Of a DNA stretch of 64,000 nucleotides, positions 26,712 to 36,710 are shown piece by piece (the first letter of the stretch is position 1; each line of letters opens with the position of its first letter). The stretch comes from Metabacillus sp. B2-18 (GTDB taxonomy: Bacteria > Bacillota > Bacilli > Bacillales > Bacillaceae), in NCBI RefSeq assembly GCF_021117275.1, contig NZ_CP088245.1, positions 1,401,501-1,465,500 on the forward strand, written 5' to 3'. The notes under the pieces were generated by a model, which was not told the origin of the DNA, did no database searches, and saw nothing but the letters and a program-made list of their open reading frames with translations. The position numbers and the translations under genes are program-made.

Positions 26712-28100
26712 ATGTTGCATGATTTATATAAACCTGACCGTCATTGGAAAGAAATTAGTTTATGGAAAGATGTCACTGATGAAAAATGGAATGACTGGAT
26801 TTGGCAGTTAACAAACACAATCCGAACTCTTGATGACTTAAAACAAGTCATTGACTTAACACCTGAGGAAGAAGAGGGTGTAAAAATTTCTACAAAAACA
26901 ATCCCACTCAATATTACTCCATATTATGCATCACTTATGAATCAAACTGATACGAGATGTCCAATTCGAATGCAATCTGTTCCGATTAGTCAAGAAATAA
27001 AGAAAACGAAATATGACTTAGAAGATCCATTAGAAGAAGATGAAGATTCACCTGTAGCAGGTTTAACACATCGTTATCCAGATCGTGTACTTTTTCTCGT
27101 TACGAATCAATGCTCCATGTATTGTCGTTACTGTACCCGTCGTCGTTTTTCCGGGCAAATCGGGATGGGAGTGCCTAAGAAGCAACTAGATGGTGCGATT
27201 GAGTATATTCGCAATACACCAGAAGTTAGAGATGTTCTCTTATCTGGTGGAGATGGACTTTTAATAAATGACACAATATTAGAATATATCTTAAAAAATT
27301 TACGAGAAATCCCACATGTGGAAATCATTCGGATTGGCACAAGAGCACCTGTTGTGTTTCCACAACGAATAACAGAAAACCTTTGTAATATTTTGAAAAA
27401 ATATCATCCTGTTTGGCTAAACACCCACTTTAACACTTCTATTGAGATAACAGAAGAATCTAAGCGTGCTTGTGAAATGCTTGTTGATGCGGGTGTGCCT
27501 GTCGGAAATCAGGCTGTTATTTTAGCGGGAATTAATGACAGTGTGCCGATTATGAAAAAACTCATGCATGACTTGGTGAAAATTAGAGTCCGACCTTATT
27601 ACATTTATCAGTGTGATCTGTCAGAGGGGATCGGTCACTTTAGAGCGCCGATTTCAAAAGGTTTAGAAATCATCGAAGGTTTACGTGGACATACGAGCGG
27701 TTATGCTGTTCCAGCCTTCGTCGTTGATGCTCCTGGTGGTGGCGGGAAAATTACATTACAACCAAACTATGTGATTTCACAAAGTCCAACAAAAACGGTA
27801 CTTCGCAACTTTGAAGGAGTGATCACAACGTATCCAGAACCGGAAAAGTATGTTGCAGGACGTGCAGATGATTACTTTAATGAGATCTATGCAAAGGAAA
27901 ATATCAAACCGTCTAAAACTGGTATTACCTCTCTACTAAATGATGAGAAATTTAATCTTGTACCAGAATCATTGGAACGTATTAACAGAAGACAAAGTTT
28001 CCAAGAAGATCCGAATTATTCAACATTAAAAGATAAGCGTGAGAAACGTGATGAATTAAAGGAGAAAAAATTTCAGGCACAACAAAAGAAAGATAGTTAG
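26712..28100 (+). CDS. ablA: Lysine 2,3-aminomutase
   Basis: This 462-residue radical-SAM, PLP-dependent enzyme converts L-lysine to beta-lysine. The iron-sulfur motif CSMYCRYC places cysteines at 134, 138 and 141, just after PDRVLFLVTNQ; LLSGGDGLL and the PLP-lysine region near PGGGGKITLQPNY are typical. Its length and C-terminal charged tail match Bacillus KamA/YodO. I chose the ATG at 26712, which follows AAGGGGG. It is the first gene after the sigma-54 promoter and heads the operon yokU-aminotransferase-CoA transferase-deacylase, indicating lysine degradation rather than osmolyte synthesis. Confidence 0.95.
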   Translation: MLHDLYKPDRHWKEISLWKDVTDEKWNDWIWQLTNTIRTLDDLKQVIDLTPEEEEGVKISTKTIPLNITPYYASLMNQTDTRCPIRMQSVPISQEIKKTKYDLEDPLEEDEDSPVAGLTHRYPDRVLFLVTNQCSMYCRYCTRRRFSGQIGMGVPKKQLDGAIEYIRNTPEVRDVLLSGGDGLLINDTILEYILKNLREIPHVEIIRIGTRAPVVFPQRITENLCNILKKYHPVWLNTHFNTSIEITEESKRACEMLVDAGVPVGNQAVILAGINDSVPIMKKLMHDLVKIRVRPYYIYQCDLSEGIGHFRAPISKGLEIIEGLRGHTSGYAVPAFVVDAPGGGGKITLQPNYVISQSPTKTVLRNFEGVITTYPEPEKYVAGRADDYFNEIYAKENIKPSKTGITSLLNDEKFNLVPESLERINRRQSFQEDPNYSTLKDKREKRDELKEKKFQAQQKKDS

Positions 28101-28134
28101 TAAACGGAGGGATAAGGGAGGTGCCTCATTATAA

Positions 28135-28407
28135 ATGAAATGTGAATGGTGCGAATCCGTTAATGTAACAAATATAACCTGTACGGTTTTTTGGGAGCTG
28201 CCTGATGGAACGCGTGCTATTGAAATTACCGACACACCTGGTGTGAAATGTTCCTCATGTGGAATGGAATATCAAGATGAAAAAATGATTGAGGAGCTAG
28301 AAGATCAGTTGTTTCTTATTGATACAAAGAAAGTGGATAAAGTGGTTTCATTCCAATCGTTAATGGCAATGCCGAGGTTATTAAAACGTAACTATTTTAA
28401 ATTTTAA
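28135..28407 (+). CDS. yokU: YokU family protein
   Basis: The 90-residue protein begins MKCEWCESV and contains a second pair in VKCSSCGMEYQ, giving two CxxC motifs that probably bind zinc in a YgiT-type finger. It matches YokU, which is encoded between kamA and the other lysine-degradation genes in several Bacillus genomes. Its function is not established. It lies 35 bp after ablA and 31 bp before the aminotransferase gene. Confidence 0.85.
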   Translation: MKCEWCESVNVTNITCTVFWELPDGTRAIEITDTPGVKCSSCGMEYQDEKMIEELEDQLFLIDTKKVDKVVSFQSLMAMPRLLKRNYFKF

Positions 28408-28438
28408 CGTTGCTTATGTAAAAGAAAGAGGCGATCGT

Positions 28439-29791
28439 ATGAAACGGTCATTATTAATTAAACCAACCATGAATGAGCAATATCCAACAGTGAGTTATGG
28501 GAGGGGGATTTATTTATACGATAATGCGGGCAAGCGATATATTGACGGATCCTCAGGTGCAGTTACAGCGAGCCTTGGTCATGGGGTAGACGAAATTATT
28601 AAAAGCATGCAGAATCAAGCAAATAAAGTTTCATTTGTTTATCGTTCTCAATTTACTTCAGAGCCTGCCGAACGTCTGGCTGAGAAGTTAAACAAACTTG
28701 TTGATGCTGATGAAGATTATTGGTCCTTTTTTGTTAATAGTGGATCAGAAGCAACGGAAACGGCGATGAAGGTTGCCATTCAATATTGGCAGGAGCAAGG
28801 TGATTTTAAGAAGCAAAGAATCTTGTCGCGGTGGGTAAGCTACCATGGGATCACACTCGGTGCGTTATCTATGTCTGGACATGTGAATCGTAGGGAACGA
28901 TTTGTTTCCTTGCTAGAGGATTACCCCTCTGTTACTGCTCCGTATTGCTATAGATGTTCTTTTGATAAAGCATATCCAACTTGTCAGTTAATGTGTGCAA
29001 ATGAAGTGGAGGCTGCGATAAAAAGAATCGGAAGTGATCATATTGCTGCTTTCATCGCAGAACCAATTATTGGTGCAGCAGGAGGTGTGATCGTACCCCC
29101 GGACGGATATTATCAGAAAGTTAGAGAAATATGCGATCGCTACAACATTTTATTTATAGCAGATGAAGTGATGACGGGAATCGGTCGTACGGGTAAGATG
29201 TTCGGCCTAGATCATTGGGGAGTAAAGGCGGATATTATTGCACTCGGAAAAGGGATGAGCGCAGGCTTTACTCCAATTGCTGCAACTCTCGTGAGTGAAA
29301 AAGTGATGAAACCGATTCTAGAAGGCTCAAATTCTATCATGAGTGGCCATACGTATAGTGCCAACCCTCAATCAGCAGCAAGTGCTTTAGCTGTTTTAGA
29401 ATATATTGAGAATAATAACTTAGTAGATAAGGTAAAAGAACGTGGCACATACTTGTTGGAAAGACTTAAAGAAGAAACAGCCAACCTTGAAATGATTGGC
29501 GATATACGTGGAAAAGGACTAATGATTGGGGTTGAGTTTGTTTCTGATAAAAATATAAAGCAGTCATTTCGTAAAAATGATGCTATTACGAACAAGATTG
29601 TAATAAGAGCTAGAGAAAAAGGCTTATTAATCTATCCATCCTCCGCAGGTCAAGATGGAGTAGGTGGAGATGCGATCATCATTTCTCCTCCCTTTATTAT
29701 TTTAAAAGAAGAAATAGAGGAACTTGTTACTATTTTTAAAGAAGTTGTCTCCGAAATTCAGAAGGAGTTAGGCAGGGGGAACAGACCATGA
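28439..29791 (+). CDS. yodT: Class III aminotransferase of the lysine pathway (YodT-like)
   Basis: The 450-residue PLP enzyme has FFVNSGSEATETAM (cofactor phosphate site), LFIADEVMTGIGRTGKMF with Asp242, and the Schiff-base lysine Lys271 in IIALGKGMSAGFTP. It is about the usual length for this class. In the kam operon it presumably transaminates an acetylated beta-lysine-derived amine. Its stop overlaps the next gene's start by four bases (ATGA), evidence of translational coupling. Confidence 0.85.
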   Translation: MKRSLLIKPTMNEQYPTVSYGRGIYLYDNAGKRYIDGSSGAVTASLGHGVDEIIKSMQNQANKVSFVYRSQFTSEPAERLAEKLNKLVDADEDYWSFFVNSGSEATETAMKVAIQYWQEQGDFKKQRILSRWVSYHGITLGALSMSGHVNRRERFVSLLEDYPSVTAPYCYRCSFDKAYPTCQLMCANEVEAAIKRIGSDHIAAFIAEPIIGAAGGVIVPPDGYYQKVREICDRYNILFIADEVMTGIGRTGKMFGLDHWGVKADIIALGKGMSAGFTPIAATLVSEKVMKPILEGSNSIMSGHTYSANPQSAASALAVLEYIENNNLVDKVKERGTYLLERLKEETANLEMIGDIRGKGLMIGVEFVSDKNIKQSFRKNDAITNKIVIRAREKGLLIYPSSAGQDGVGGDAIIISPPFIILKEEIEELVTIFKEVVSEIQKELGRGNRP

Positions 29792-30492
29792 AGCAACCAA
29801 TGCCAAAAAAGAGGATAAATAAGGTTGGGAGTTTAGAAGAAGGTTTTTCCCGTATACGTGATGGATGTTCACTTATGTTTGGTGGATTTGGAGGAGTAGG
29901 AAATCCACCTACTATTATAAATGGCATACTTCAAAAGAGGATTAAGGATTTCACACTTATAGGAAATGATGCTGGTTTTCCTACAATTGGGATTGGGAAA
30001 GTGGTCAGTCAAGGAAGGGCTAAAAAAATGATTGTCTCCCATATTGGGTCAAATCCGGTTGCAGGTCAGTTAATGATAGATGGGAAAATGGAAGTCGAAT
30101 TTTGCCCACAAGGTACATTGGCAGAACGAATAAGGGCAGGTGGAGTTGGTCTTGGAGGAATTCTCACTGATATCGGAATTGATAGCATGATTGAAGAAGG
30201 AAAACCAAAAATCAAGATAAAAGGTCAAGACTATTTAGTAGAAACAGCACTTACTGCAGATGTTTCAATTGTTTACGCCAAAAAAGCAGATACCTTCGGA
30301 AATCTTGTTTATGAAACAAGTGCCCGAAATAACAATCCTTTAGTAGCGATGGCTGGTCGATATACAATTGTCGAGGCCGAACAAATCGTCGAAGCAGGAG
30401 AACTCGATCCAGAAGCCATCATCACACCAGGCGTTTACGTAGACATCGTTGTACAAAGTGAAGGAGTCGATTGGAAATGGGCTTGGGAGTAG
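29788..30492 (+). CDS. yodS: 3-oxoacid CoA-transferase, subunit A (YodS-like)
   Basis: This 234-residue protein contains LMFGGFGGVGNPPTII, VVSQGRAKKMIVSHIGSNP, EFCPQGTLAERIRAGG and FGNLVYETSARNNNP, the ordered blocks of the alpha subunit of family I CoA-transferases. With the next gene it would activate the keto acid formed from beta-lysine to its CoA ester. It overlaps the aminotransferase gene by 4 bp. An 80-bp gap with a short repeat separates it from subunit B. Confidence 0.88.
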   Translation: MKQPMPKKRINKVGSLEEGFSRIRDGCSLMFGGFGGVGNPPTIINGILQKRIKDFTLIGNDAGFPTIGIGKVVSQGRAKKMIVSHIGSNPVAGQLMIDGKMEVEFCPQGTLAERIRAGGVGLGGILTDIGIDSMIEEGKPKIKIKGQDYLVETALTADVSIVYAKKADTFGNLVYETSARNNNPLVAMAGRYTIVEAEQIVEAGELDPEAIITPGVYVDIVVQSEGVDWKWAWE

Positions 30493-30501
30493 TGGGGTGG
30501 A

Positions 30502-30531
30502 GCCTGTCCGGGTGGAAAGGTGCCTGTCACT
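30502..30531. repeat. GTGCCTGTCAC-type short intergenic repeat
   Basis: GTGCCTGTCAC at 30520-30530 is the reverse complement of GTGACAGGCAC found in both 83-bp repeats at 33935 and 46239. A second CCTGTCC lies at 30503. The element fills the gap between two otherwise tightly packed operon genes. Confidence 0.6.
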
Positions 30532-30572
30532 TCCCGAGTTTTGTCTGTTAATGTCGATTGGGGGGCAGAAAA

Positions 30573-31238
30573 GTGACTGCAGAATTAGATGCTAGAAATA
30601 GGATTGCCAAACGAGCTGCTAAGGAAATTGAGGAAGGCATGATTGTTAATTTAGGAATTGGAATCCCATCTCTTATACCAAACCATTTACCAAAGAATCT
30701 ACAAGTTATGTTTCAGGCCGAAAACGGAATTTTAGGGATGGGAGAGTCACCCAAAAAGGGTGAAGAAAACCCAACTTTATGCAATGCAGCAGGCTTCCCA
30801 GTGACGATTGTGCCTGGAGCATCTTATTTTGATAGTGCCACAGCTTTTGGAATGATTCGTTCCGGATATTTAGATATGACCATTCTTGGTGGACTACAAG
30901 TAAGTGAAGAAGGTGATTTGGCAAACTGGATCGTACCTGGTAAACGAGTACCTGGGATTGGTGGGGCAATGGAGCTAGCTAAAAAAGCCAAAAAAGTTAT
31001 TGTTTTAATGAATCATTGTGATAAAAAAGGACAGTCCAAAATAGTTAACACATGTACACTCCCTTTAACTGCGAAAAGATGTGTTAGCCTGATTATTACA
31101 GAAATGGCGGTAATAGAAGTAACAAGTGAAGGTTTACTATTAAAAGAAGTCATGAAACCATATACAGTCGTAGAAGTTGTGAGTCTAACAAATGCTAGAT
31201 TACAACTATCAGAAAATATTAAGAACAGCACCTACTAA
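30573..31238 (+). CDS. yodR: 3-oxoacid CoA-transferase, subunit B (YodR-like)
   Basis: From the GTG at 30573, eight bases after GGGGGG, this encodes 221 residues. It has VNLGIGIPSLIPNHLP, then the catalytic-glutamate motif AENGILGMGESP, where the Glu of ENG forms the thioester, and GHIDMTILGGLQVS-type sequence (here GYLDMTILGGLQVS). It is the beta subunit partner of the preceding gene. Confidence 0.88.
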   Translation: MTAELDARNRIAKRAAKEIEEGMIVNLGIGIPSLIPNHLPKNLQVMFQAENGILGMGESPKKGEENPTLCNAAGFPVTIVPGASYFDSATAFGMIRSGYLDMTILGGLQVSEEGDLANWIVPGKRVPGIGGAMELAKKAKKVIVLMNHCDKKGQSKIVNTCTLPLTAKRCVSLIITEMAVIEVTSEGLLLKEVMKPYTVVEVVSLTNARLQLSENIKNSTY

Positions 31239-31258
31239 AAAGAGATGAGGGATGAAGG

Positions 31259-32539
31259 GTGAACGGAGAACGAGAGATGCTTCGGGCACAAATAAACCAA
31301 TGGCTTGCTAATAATCATGATCATGGTATAAAGCTATTACAAAATTTAGTTAAAGAAAATAGCATACAGGGGAATGAACGGAAGGCTCAAATAATTGTTA
31401 TTGAAAAGCTACGTAAAATTGGCTTAAAAGTGGATGCATGGGAGCCTGAGGGGAAACAGCTAGTTGAACATCCTTATTTTGCTTCACCAAGAACTGAATT
31501 TAAAGGCAGTCTAAATGTTGTTGGTGTATTAAAGGGAACAGGTGAAGGTCGTTCTCTCATATTAAACGGTCATATTGATGTTGTTCCCGAGGGAGATATA
31601 ACACAGTGGGAGCAGCACCCTTATAGCGGAAAGGTGATTGATGGAAGGCTTTATGGTCGCGGTGCAACAGATATGAAAGGTGGAAATGTTTCACTTTTGT
31701 TAGCATTATCAGCTCTCCGTGCACTCGGTATTCCATTAAAAGGAGATGTTATATTTCAAAGTGTAATAGAAGAAGAAAGTGGCGGTGCTGGAACGCTGGC
31801 AGCGATATTAAGAGGTTACCAGGCAGATGCTGCCCTCATTCCTGAACCGACAAATATGAAAATATTCCCAAAACAGCAAGGATCAATGTGGTTTCGGTTA
31901 AATGTTAAGGGTCTTGCTGCACATGGAGGCACACGGTATGAAGGGGTAAGTGCAATTGAAAAATCAATGATTGTTATCGAACATATAAAAGAACTTGAAA
32001 AGAGAAGAAATGAACGTATTTCTGATCCCTTATATAATAATATCCCTATTCCTATTCCAATTAATATAGGTAAAGTGGAAGGTGGAGATTGGCCTTCCTC
32101 TGTAGCTGATTTTGTCAAATTAGAAGGAAGGGTAGGAATTTCTCCAGATGAGACGATAGAGCAAGCTCAAAAAGAATTTGAAAGCTGGATTCAGGAGCTG
32201 GAAAAAGTAGATCCATGGTTTGCCAAATATCCAGTTTCTCTTGAATGGTTTGGAGCGAGATGGGTTCCAGGCTCAATTGATGTTAATCATCCATTCATAT
32301 CTTCATTAACAAAAAGCTATTTTAAAGTTACAGGAGAGCAACCAGTTATTGAAGCATCACCATGGGGGACAGATGGTGGTTTATTAACTACAGTTGGTTC
32401 AACTCCAACCATTGTGTTTGGCCCTGGTGTTACAGAAAAAGCGCATTATCCAAACGAATACATTGAAATTGAAAAGGTATTCGAAGCGGCTGAAATTATT
32501 GCGCTCACTATTGTTGATTGGTGTGGAGTCGAACGATAA
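31259..32539 (+). CDS. yodQ: M20-family deacetylase (YodQ-like)
   Basis: The 426-residue protein is an ArgE/DapE/M20 zinc hydrolase: LNGHIDVVP supplies the first metal His/Asp, YGRGATDMKGG the bridging Asp, and VIEEESGG the catalytic and metal glutamates. ArgE-like enzymes remove N-acyl groups; in this operon it would remove the acetyl group placed by AblB. The start is uncertain between GTG 31259 (behind TGAGGG) and the in-frame ATG 31277 (behind GGAG). It is the last gene of the kam operon. Confidence 0.85.
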   Translation: MNGEREMLRAQINQWLANNHDHGIKLLQNLVKENSIQGNERKAQIIVIEKLRKIGLKVDAWEPEGKQLVEHPYFASPRTEFKGSLNVVGVLKGTGEGRSLILNGHIDVVPEGDITQWEQHPYSGKVIDGRLYGRGATDMKGGNVSLLLALSALRALGIPLKGDVIFQSVIEEESGGAGTLAAILRGYQADAALIPEPTNMKIFPKQQGSMWFRLNVKGLAAHGGTRYEGVSAIEKSMIVIEHIKELEKRRNERISDPLYNNIPIPIPINIGKVEGGDWPSSVADFVKLEGRVGISPDETIEQAQKEFESWIQELEKVDPWFAKYPVSLEWFGARWVPGSIDVNHPFISSLTKSYFKVTGEQPVIEASPWGTDGGLLTTVGSTPTIVFGPGVTEKAHYPNEYIEIEKVFEAAEIIALTIVDWCGVER

Positions 32540-32807
32540 CAGTCGTTTTTATTTAGGATAATTCACTTTACAATACGCTAATCTCTTAAATTATGAAGGG
32601 ATTGGCGTAAAATACATAGTTAAGAGCCGAAATTATATTTGTAATAGTTTATTAAAAATTCTAAATAGCAGAAATAAACAAACGCAAAATTAGGCGAATG
32701 ATAAAAAAATGTGTATAATCAGTTTTAACAAGAATGATTCCAATTACTAGATTGCTATTCTAAAAGCTTTAATTGCTTACGGAGTCAAAAAGAGAGGAAG
32801 GATACAT

Positions 32808-33926
32808 TTGAGTACTATTGTTTCTACTTTACCAAGGTTTGATCATGTAGGAAGTTTTCTAAGACCGAAGCGTATTAAAGAAGCACGTCAAAAACATGCT
32901 GAGGGAAGTATCACGTTTGAAGAACTAACAAAAATAGAAAATGAAGAAATTACTAAATTAGTTTCTAAGCAAAAAGAAGTAGGTCTAAAAACAATTACTG
33001 ATGGAGAATTTAGACGCGGTTGGTGGCACTTCGATTACCTAGCAGGTTTAGAAGGTATTGAGGTTGTTGAAACAGAGCGTGGTGTACCATTCCATGATGT
33101 GGAAACTTCTGCTTTCAATATTCGGATTAATGGAAAAATTAAGTTTAATGATCATTACATGCTTGAGCATTTCCGTTACTTAAAAGAAGTAGTTGGTAAC
33201 GATGGTCATATTGCTAAAATGATTATTCCAAGTCCAAATATGATTTTCTTTAGAGAAGGAATCGGCAGTGATTTTGAAAAACAATTTTATAGTAGTTTAG
33301 ATGAAATTTATGTGGATCTCATTCAAGCATACAAAGATGCAGTAGTTGCATTTTATAATGAAGGTTGTCGTTACCTACAACTTGATGACACAGCTTGGGC
33401 ATTATTTTTTGATGAAAGCAGTCGTAACCTTGTAAGAGCTTTTGGTTCTGATCCAGACGAACTTATCCATCAGTTTAAACATGCTGTAAATGAGGTTACT
33501 TCTGTTAAGCCAGATGATATGGTTCTGACAATGCATATTTGTCGTGGAAACTACAAATCATCCTATGCTTCTTCTGGTAGCTATGATGGTGCTTCAGAAA
33601 TTATTTTTGGACAACTTAACCTAGATGGTCTTTTCTTAGAGTTTGATGATAGCCGATCAGGTGGTTTTGAGCCACTTCGCCACATAAATAGAAGTGACCT
33701 TCACGTAGTGCTAGGTCTAATCACAACAAAAACACCTTCACTTGAAGATACCGAAGCTATAAAAGCTCGAATAAACGAAGCAGCACAATATGTATCTTTA
33801 GATCAGCTACACTTAAGTCCACAATGTGGCTTCGCATCAACTGAAGAAGGTAACTTACTAACTGAAGAAGAGCAATGGGCGAAGGTTCGCCATGTTATTG
33901 AAATTGCGAATAGTGCTTGGAAGTAG
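32808..33926 (+). CDS. Cobalamin-independent methionine synthase-like protein (YxjG/YxjH type)
   Basis: This 372-residue protein corresponds to the C-terminal catalytic half of MetE. Likely zinc ligands are His243 and Cys245 (TMHICRGNY) and Cys340 (SPQCGFASTEEGN), with Glu279 nearby. YxjG/YxjH-type proteins of B. subtilis have this length and are thought to transfer methyl groups to homocysteine or act in methionine salvage. The start is TTG, behind AGAGAGGAAGGA. I saw no S-box riboswitch in the 268-bp upstream gap, unlike B. subtilis yxjG/yxjH. The left 83-bp repeat begins on the base after the stop codon. Confidence 0.85.
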   Translation: MSTIVSTLPRFDHVGSFLRPKRIKEARQKHAEGSITFEELTKIENEEITKLVSKQKEVGLKTITDGEFRRGWWHFDYLAGLEGIEVVETERGVPFHDVETSAFNIRINGKIKFNDHYMLEHFRYLKEVVGNDGHIAKMIIPSPNMIFFREGIGSDFEKQFYSSLDEIYVDLIQAYKDAVVAFYNEGCRYLQLDDTAWALFFDESSRNLVRAFGSDPDELIHQFKHAVNEVTSVKPDDMVLTMHICRGNYKSSYASSGSYDGASEIIFGQLNLDGLFLEFDDSRSGGFEPLRHINRSDLHVVLGLITTKTPSLEDTEAIKARINEAAQYVSLDQLHLSPQCGFASTEEGNLLTEEEQWAKVRHVIEIANSAWK

Positions 33927-34009
33927 TTCGACAAGTGACAGGCACGACCCGAAGTATGTCGAATGAAGAGGCTGTACCGAATTGGTACGGCTTTTTTCTA
34001 TTGTTAATG
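33927..34009. repeat. 83-bp direct repeat, left copy (island boundary)
   Basis: These 83 bases are identical to 46231-46313. The element starts with TTCGACA and TGTCGAA arms, contains GTGACAGGCAC, and ends with a terminator hairpin. The two copies bracket the 12.3-kb catabolic gene cluster. After the repeat the flanks differ. Confidence 0.97.
33971..33998 (+). terminator. Rho-independent terminator after the MetE-like gene
   Basis: GCTGTACC and GGTACGGC pair across a 5-nt loop with one G-U pair, followed by TTTTTT. It lies within the left 83-bp repeat. Confidence 0.88.
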
Positions 34010-34212
34010 AATCAAAACGGTGATGAGTTTACTAAAAATAGCGTCAGACTATCTAACAGTTTGGTTGAAGCTAGTTATCTTTGTGATTTAGGATTGATTT
34101 ATCCCCTCCCATTTCATTTACTAACTTTCTCTCCACAATATTAAAATCCCTTTGCTATGTACAGTAATTTTTCTCTCTATCAGTCGTCCAACTCTAGATT
34201 AAGGAGTTTGAC

Positions 34213-35193
34213 ATGCTTGTGAAAATTAATAAGCAACTAAATAGGTTCATTCCTTTAATGGCTCCGATCAGTGTAGTGTTAGGCGTTCTGTTGTCCGATT
34301 ATTTTACCAACCTTACGTCTGTTGTTCCATGGATATTTGCTTTTATTACATTTTCTGGTAGTTTGGGTTCTACTTTCAAATCTTTATATCAGACTATTTC
34401 AAATCCAATTCCTATATTAATACTCTTAGTTATATTGCATATTGTGATGCCTATGTGGGCGACTTTAGTTGGACATATAACCTTTAATAATGATATTTAC
34501 ACAATTTCAGGGCTAATTTTGTCTGTAGTAATTCCTACTGGGATTACCAGTTTCATCTGGGTGTCTATCCATAAAGGAAATATAGCCTTAACGTTTACCA
34601 TAGTTTTAATTGACACAATTTTATCCCCATTTCTTGTACCTATGATGTTATCTTTATTCATTGGAAAATCAGTAGAACTCGAAGTGTGGAATATGATGTC
34701 AGCTTTAATAGGTATGGTTGTGATTCCCTCCATATTAGCTATGGTGTTAAATGCAATTACTAAAGGACATGTTCACAAGGTTTGGAGTCCGCGTTTAGAA
34801 CCGCTCTCAAAGTTGGGATTAATGCTCGTCATTATGATAAATAGTGCTGTTGTTGCTCCTTATCTGTCTAATATAAATAAAAAATTATTACTTATTTCCT
34901 TAATTGTTTTCTTGGTGTCTGCATCAGGTTATATATTATCTTTACTGACTGGAAAATTACTAAAATATCAAAAAGAAGACGTTATTGCATTTACTTTTTC
35001 AGGAGGAATGAGAAATATTAGTGCTGGCTCTGTAATAGCTGTTGCTTTTTTCCCTCCGCCTGTTGCTTTACCGGTTGTTATAGGTATGTTATTTCAACAA
35101 GTCATTGCGTCATTTTTTGGTTATATATTGGAACGTACTTACTCAAAAAAGTTGTATGTTGATACTAATATTAAAGTAGAAAGAGAAGGGTGA
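34213..35193 (+). CDS. Bile acid:sodium symporter (SBF) family transporter
   Basis: The 326-residue protein has about ten hydrophobic segments and the conserved stretches FSGSLGSTFKSL, SVVIPTGITSFIW and TFSGGMRNISAGSVIA, matching the SBF/YocS family of sodium-coupled organic acid importers. The ATG at 34213 is six bases after AAGGAG. The aldehyde dehydrogenase gene starts 5 bp after its stop, so the two form a transcription unit that begins the island. The substrate is probably an organic anion handled by the pathway, but this is inferred from context only. Confidence 0.8.
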   Translation: MLVKINKQLNRFIPLMAPISVVLGVLLSDYFTNLTSVVPWIFAFITFSGSLGSTFKSLYQTISNPIPILILLVILHIVMPMWATLVGHITFNNDIYTISGLILSVVIPTGITSFIWVSIHKGNIALTFTIVLIDTILSPFLVPMMLSLFIGKSVELEVWNMMSALIGMVVIPSILAMVLNAITKGHVHKVWSPRLEPLSKLGLMLVIMINSAVVAPYLSNINKKLLLISLIVFLVSASGYILSLLTGKLLKYQKEDVIAFTFSGGMRNISAGSVIAVAFFPPPVALPVVIGMLFQQVIASFFGYILERTYSKKLYVDTNIKVEREG

Positions 35194-35197
35194 TTGC

Positions 35198-36634
35198 ATG
35201 AGATATGAAAACTACATTAATGGTCAATGGATTGAACCATCATTAGGAGGTTATGTTGATAATCTAAATCCACATAATCAAAAAGCACTAGACCAGTTTC
35301 CAGCTAGTACACCAGAAGATATAAATTTAGCAACTGCAGCAGCAAAAGAAGCATTTACAACATGGAGTAAACTATCATATCAACAGCGTGGGGAGTATTT
35401 ATTAAAAGCTGCAGATTTTTTATCTGAAAAAGTTGAAGACATTGCACGTGATTTAACTAGTGAAGAAGGAAAAACACTACCCGAGGCGATAGGTGAAACT
35501 AATAGAGCTATTCGTGTATTACATTATTATTCAGGGGAAGCAACCCAATCGGTGGGAGATATTATCCCATCAGTTAATCCTAAAACGATGATTTATACTA
35601 AGCGGGTACCGATAGGACCTGTTGGGCTAATTACACCATGGAATTTTCCTATTGCGATACCAGCTTGGAAAATCGCTCCAGCACTGGTTTATGGTAATAC
35701 AGTTGTGATAAAACCTTCAGAATTTACGCCGAAATCAGCTTATCACCTTATTGATGCTCTTCATCAAGCAGGAGTACCTGCTGGTGTTGTAAACTGCGTT
35801 TTTGGTGTAGGCGGTGATATTGGAGCTGAATTAGTGGATAGTCCAGATATTAAAGCTATTTCTTTTACTGGATCAAATAAGATAGGTAATGTAATTAAAC
35901 AGAGAGCAACAATTCTTGGAAAGTCAGTGCAATTAGAAATGGGCGGTAAGAATCCGCTTATCGTTCTTAACGACGCAAATATTGATAAAGCAGTTGCCTT
36001 TTCCATTCAGGATGGGTTTATGTCTACAGGACAAAAATGTACAGCAGCAAGTCGACTTATTGTGGAAGCTGGAATTTATGATGAGTTCTGTAGAAGATTA
36101 CTAGATCAAACAAATTCATTAAAAGTTGGAAATCCGTTAGATGAAGGAACTTATATGGGGCCAGTAGTGTCAGCTAGACAATATGAGTCTGTGTTAACAA
36201 TGATTGAACAGGGGAAAAAAGAAGCCAGACTTCTCGCTGGTGGTAACGAAATAAATACTCCAGATTTAAAAGAGGGGTTTTATGTTCAGCCAACTGTGTT
36301 TGAGGTAGATTCCCAATCTGTAGAAATTGCTCGTAAAGAAATATTTGGTCCTGTTGTTATGTTACTTAAGGTTAATAGTTTTGATGAAGCGGTTGAGTTA
36401 GCAAACGATACTTCGTACGGGTTAAGTGCTGCCATTTTTACTAATAATCTTACACTGTCTCAACGCTTTGTGGATGAAGTTGAAGCGGGTATGGTACATG
36501 TTAATTCTGGAACAGTTGGAACAGAGTTTCAAGCCCCTTTTGGTGGAATGAAAAGCTCTAGTGATGGACCTCGAGAACAGGGAAAAACATCGATTGATTT
36601 TTATACAAAAATGAAAACTGTTTATATGGATTAA
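35198..36634 (+). CDS. NAD(P)-dependent aldehyde dehydrogenase (semialdehyde type)
   Basis: This 478-residue protein has the full family layout: [21 protein letters not shown] for substrate and cofactor, SFTGSNKIG for NAD(P), catalytic base Glu247 in LEMGGKNP and nucleophile Cys281 in GQKCTAASR. It resembles succinate-semialdehyde and 2,5-dioxovalerate dehydrogenases. In this island the likely substrate is the semialdehyde formed by the class III aminotransferase at 44895. It is followed by a good terminator and so is separately transcribed from the regulator. Confidence 0.88.
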   Translation: MRYENYINGQWIEPSLGGYVDNLNPHNQKALDQFPASTPEDINLATAAAKEAFTTWSKLSYQQRGEYLLKAADFLSEKVEDIARDLTSEEGKTLPEAIGETNRAIRVLHYYSGEATQSVGDIIPSVNPKTMIYTKRVPIGPVGLITPWNFPIAIPAWKIAPALVYGNTVVIKPSEFTPKSAYHLIDALHQAGVPAGVVNCVFGVGGDIGAELVDSPDIKAISFTGSNKIGNVIKQRATILGKSVQLEMGGKNPLIVLNDANIDKAVAFSIQDGFMSTGQKCTAASRLIVEAGIYDEFCRRLLDQTNSLKVGNPLDEGTYMGPVVSARQYESVLTMIEQGKKEARLLAGGNEINTPDLKEGFYVQPTVFEVDSQSVEIARKEIFGPVVMLLKVNSFDEAVELANDTSYGLSAAIFTNNLTLSQRFVDEVEAGMVHVNSGTVGTEFQAPFGGMKSSSDGPREQGKTSIDFYTKMKTVYMD

Positions 36635-36666
36635 TAAGAAAAAATTAAATATTTAATTTGCTAATT

Positions 36667-36710
36667 CAGTTCTGTATTTTTCTTTTGGTAAAGATACAGA
36701 GCTGTTTTTT
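36667..36710 (+). terminator. Rho-independent terminator after aldehyde dehydrogenase
   Basis: CAGTTCTGTAT and ATACAGAGCTG form an 11-bp stem with one G-U pair, followed by TTTTTT. The remainder of the 344-bp gap to 36978 holds only the promoter and operator listed next. Confidence 0.88.

Noticed and set aside
32540..32807. S-box (SAM) riboswitch upstream of the MetE-like gene
   Set aside because: YxjG/YxjH genes in B. subtilis have one, but no S-box core sequence or long terminator leader is visible here.
33917..34144. 75-residue open frame over the left 83-bp repeat
   Set aside because: It overlaps the MetE-like gene's end, reads through a terminator and has no ribosome binding site.
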